From M3007 sp040397785 (GTDB taxonomy: Bacteria; Bacteroidota; Bacteroidia; Chitinophagales; Saprospiraceae), in assembly GCA_040397785.1 (NCBI GenBank), contig JBBAVI010000016.1, positions 1 through 64,000 on the forward strand: a stretch of 64,000 bases of DNA. Direction: 5' to 3'. How positions within the stretch are numbered: position 1 is the stretch's first letter; each line of letters begins with the position of its first letter. The notes under the pieces are model-generated. The model was not told the origin of the DNA. It made no database searches and saw only the letters and a program-made list of their open reading frames with translations. A program made the position numbers and the translations under genes. This document shows, piece after piece, positions 63,178 through 64,000 of this stretch.

Positions 63178-64000
63178 ATGCAAAACAAACTCGCTTTTTT
63201 AATCGGGCTTCTTTTTTTGGTGCATACTGCCTGGGCCCAACAGGAGCAGATGTACACGCAATTTATGCTGTACAAACCGGCCTACAATCCGGCAGCCAAC
63301 GGCAACTTCGAATCTCCTACGCTCCTTGTTTCGTACCGCAGCCAATGGATTAGCAAAATTGACGGTGCCCCGAATACCCAGTTCATTTCGTACACCATGC
63401 CCATGTTGAGCAACCGGGTGGGACTGGGTGGTAACTTGGTCCGCAGTACGATTGGAATTACGCGCACCCTCACTTTGGAAGGTGCTTACGCTTACCGTAT
63501 CCCGTTAAAGAGAGGATCATTTTGTATTGGTATACAGCCCAGCGTACGGCAATTTTATCAAAACTGGGCCGATAGCCGTTTGAGCGCTACCCAACCGATC
63601 CCAACTGATCCGTCGATTCCGACCACAGCACAAAGCAAAATTGTGCCCAACCTTGGTTTCGGATTGTTTTATTCGGGCAAAAAACGGGGTCGGGAGCGGT
63701 GGTATGCTGGCATTGCCGCTACCCGCTTGGTCCGCAATAATATTGATTTTGCCGAAGGAGGGTTAGTTCTTTCGCAAGAGGTGCAACATTTTAATGCCAT
63801 GGCAGGTTATAATTTCCAAGTAGATGAAAACATCGTATGTACACCCCAAATATTGCTAAAATATGTACCCAACGTACCTTTTGATGCGGATATCAATTTT
63901 ACGATGGTTTTGAAAGAAAAATATTTTAGCGCAATCACCTATCGTACCGGCGGAGATACCAACAAGGCCGGAGAAAGCGTTGATGTGCTGGTAGGATTGC
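63178..64000 (+). CDS. PorP/SprF family T9SS membrane protein (cut by the right edge)
   Basis: The first 274 codons are in the window. A signal peptide (MQNKLAFLIGLLFLVHTAWA) is followed by QQEQMYTQFMLYKPAYNPA, the PorP/SprF hallmark. Then come SYRSQW, PMLSNRVGLGGN and a series of outer-membrane strands such as GIQPSVRQFYQNW. SprF-type proteins are needed for export or attachment of the adhesin encoded next to them; here that is the 2,666-residue protein 28 bases upstream. The end lies beyond 64000. Confidence 0.92.
   Translation, partial: MQNKLAFLIGLLFLVHTAWAQQEQMYTQFMLYKPAYNPAANGNFESPTLLVSYRSQWISKIDGAPNTQFISYTMPMLSNRVGLGGNLVRSTIGITRTLTLEGAYAYRIPLKRGSFCIGIQPSVRQFYQNWADSRLSATQPIPTDPSIPTTAQSKIVPNLGFGLFYSGKKRGRERWYAGIAATRLVRNNIDFAEGGLVLSQEVQHFNAMAGYNFQVDENIVCTPQILLKYVPNVPFDADINFTMVLKEKYFSAITYRTGGDTNKAGESVDVLVGL

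Noticed and set aside
1..64000. Using GC skew read by eye to place the origin
   Set aside because: Line counts gave mixed results: thrC region G-rich on the plus strand, first 2 kb C-rich, but the pnt region also C-rich. Gene orientation confounds it, so a computed skew is needed.

Overview
The window is chromosomal DNA of a member of the Bacteroidota, most likely the Saprospiria (Haliscomenobacter/Lewinella-like). Four points support this. Secreted proteins carry type IX secretion (T9SS) sorting domains, and one is followed by a PorP/SprF protein. Many genes have a Bacteroidota-type -7 promoter element (TAnnTTTG). The mevalonate pathway is present (type II IPP isomerase and class II HMG-CoA reductase), as in Saprospiria and Flavobacteriia. 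Several genes belong to families common in this phylum (DUF4286, DUF3592, split PntAa/PntAb/PntB). I see no rRNA, tRNA, IS element, prophage or CRISPR array.

Layout. Bases 1-600 are non-coding and hold what looks like a tandem pair of small RNA genes on the minus strand; the second runs off the left edge. 0.6-7.5 kb: a glycosyltransferase, a flavoprotein, a GH3-family adenylating enzyme, fni-mvaA and an HMCES/YedK protein. 7.55-8.2 kb: a gene-free region with seven DnaA-box-like nonamers and several hairpins, which I propose as a replication origin candidate. 8.2-22.9 kb: heme A synthase, a hydrolase, ompA-thrC, a thiolase, alkB divergent from a flavin/2Fe-2S reductase, and the competence pair comEC-comEA. 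Five parS-like ParB sites lie in this stretch, one of them a perfect 16-bp palindrome. 22.9-34.2 kb: a membrane TPR glycosyltransferase-like protein, the proton-translocating transhydrogenase operon, a GH20 hexosaminidase lipoprotein, a beta-helix T9SS cargo protein and an ALDH7-type dehydrogenase. 34.4-45.9 kb: a CxxCH-bearing SprB-repeat protein, an RsuA/RluB-type pseudouridine synthase with a long Arg/Gly-rich repeat arm, gabD, a Gfo/Idh/MocA oxidoreductase, and DUF3592 (interrupted by an in-frame stop) with DUF4286. 46.0-64.0 kb: a type B T9SS cargo protein, a PIG-L deacetylase, a hydrolase, a polysaccharide deacetylase divergent from gltX, and a 2,666-residue T9SS adhesin-like protein followed by porP/sprF, cut by the right edge.

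How the genes fit together. Most are housekeeping or central metabolism: isoprenoid precursors, heme A, threonine, NADPH balance, lysine and GABA catabolism, and Glu-tRNA charging. The second theme is cell-surface export: four T9SS cargo proteins and a PorP/SprF protein. The most notable non-coding content is the putative oriC/parS neighbourhood at 7.6-22 kb and the tandem small RNA at the left edge. All functional calls come from reading the translated sequence; no database search was possible.
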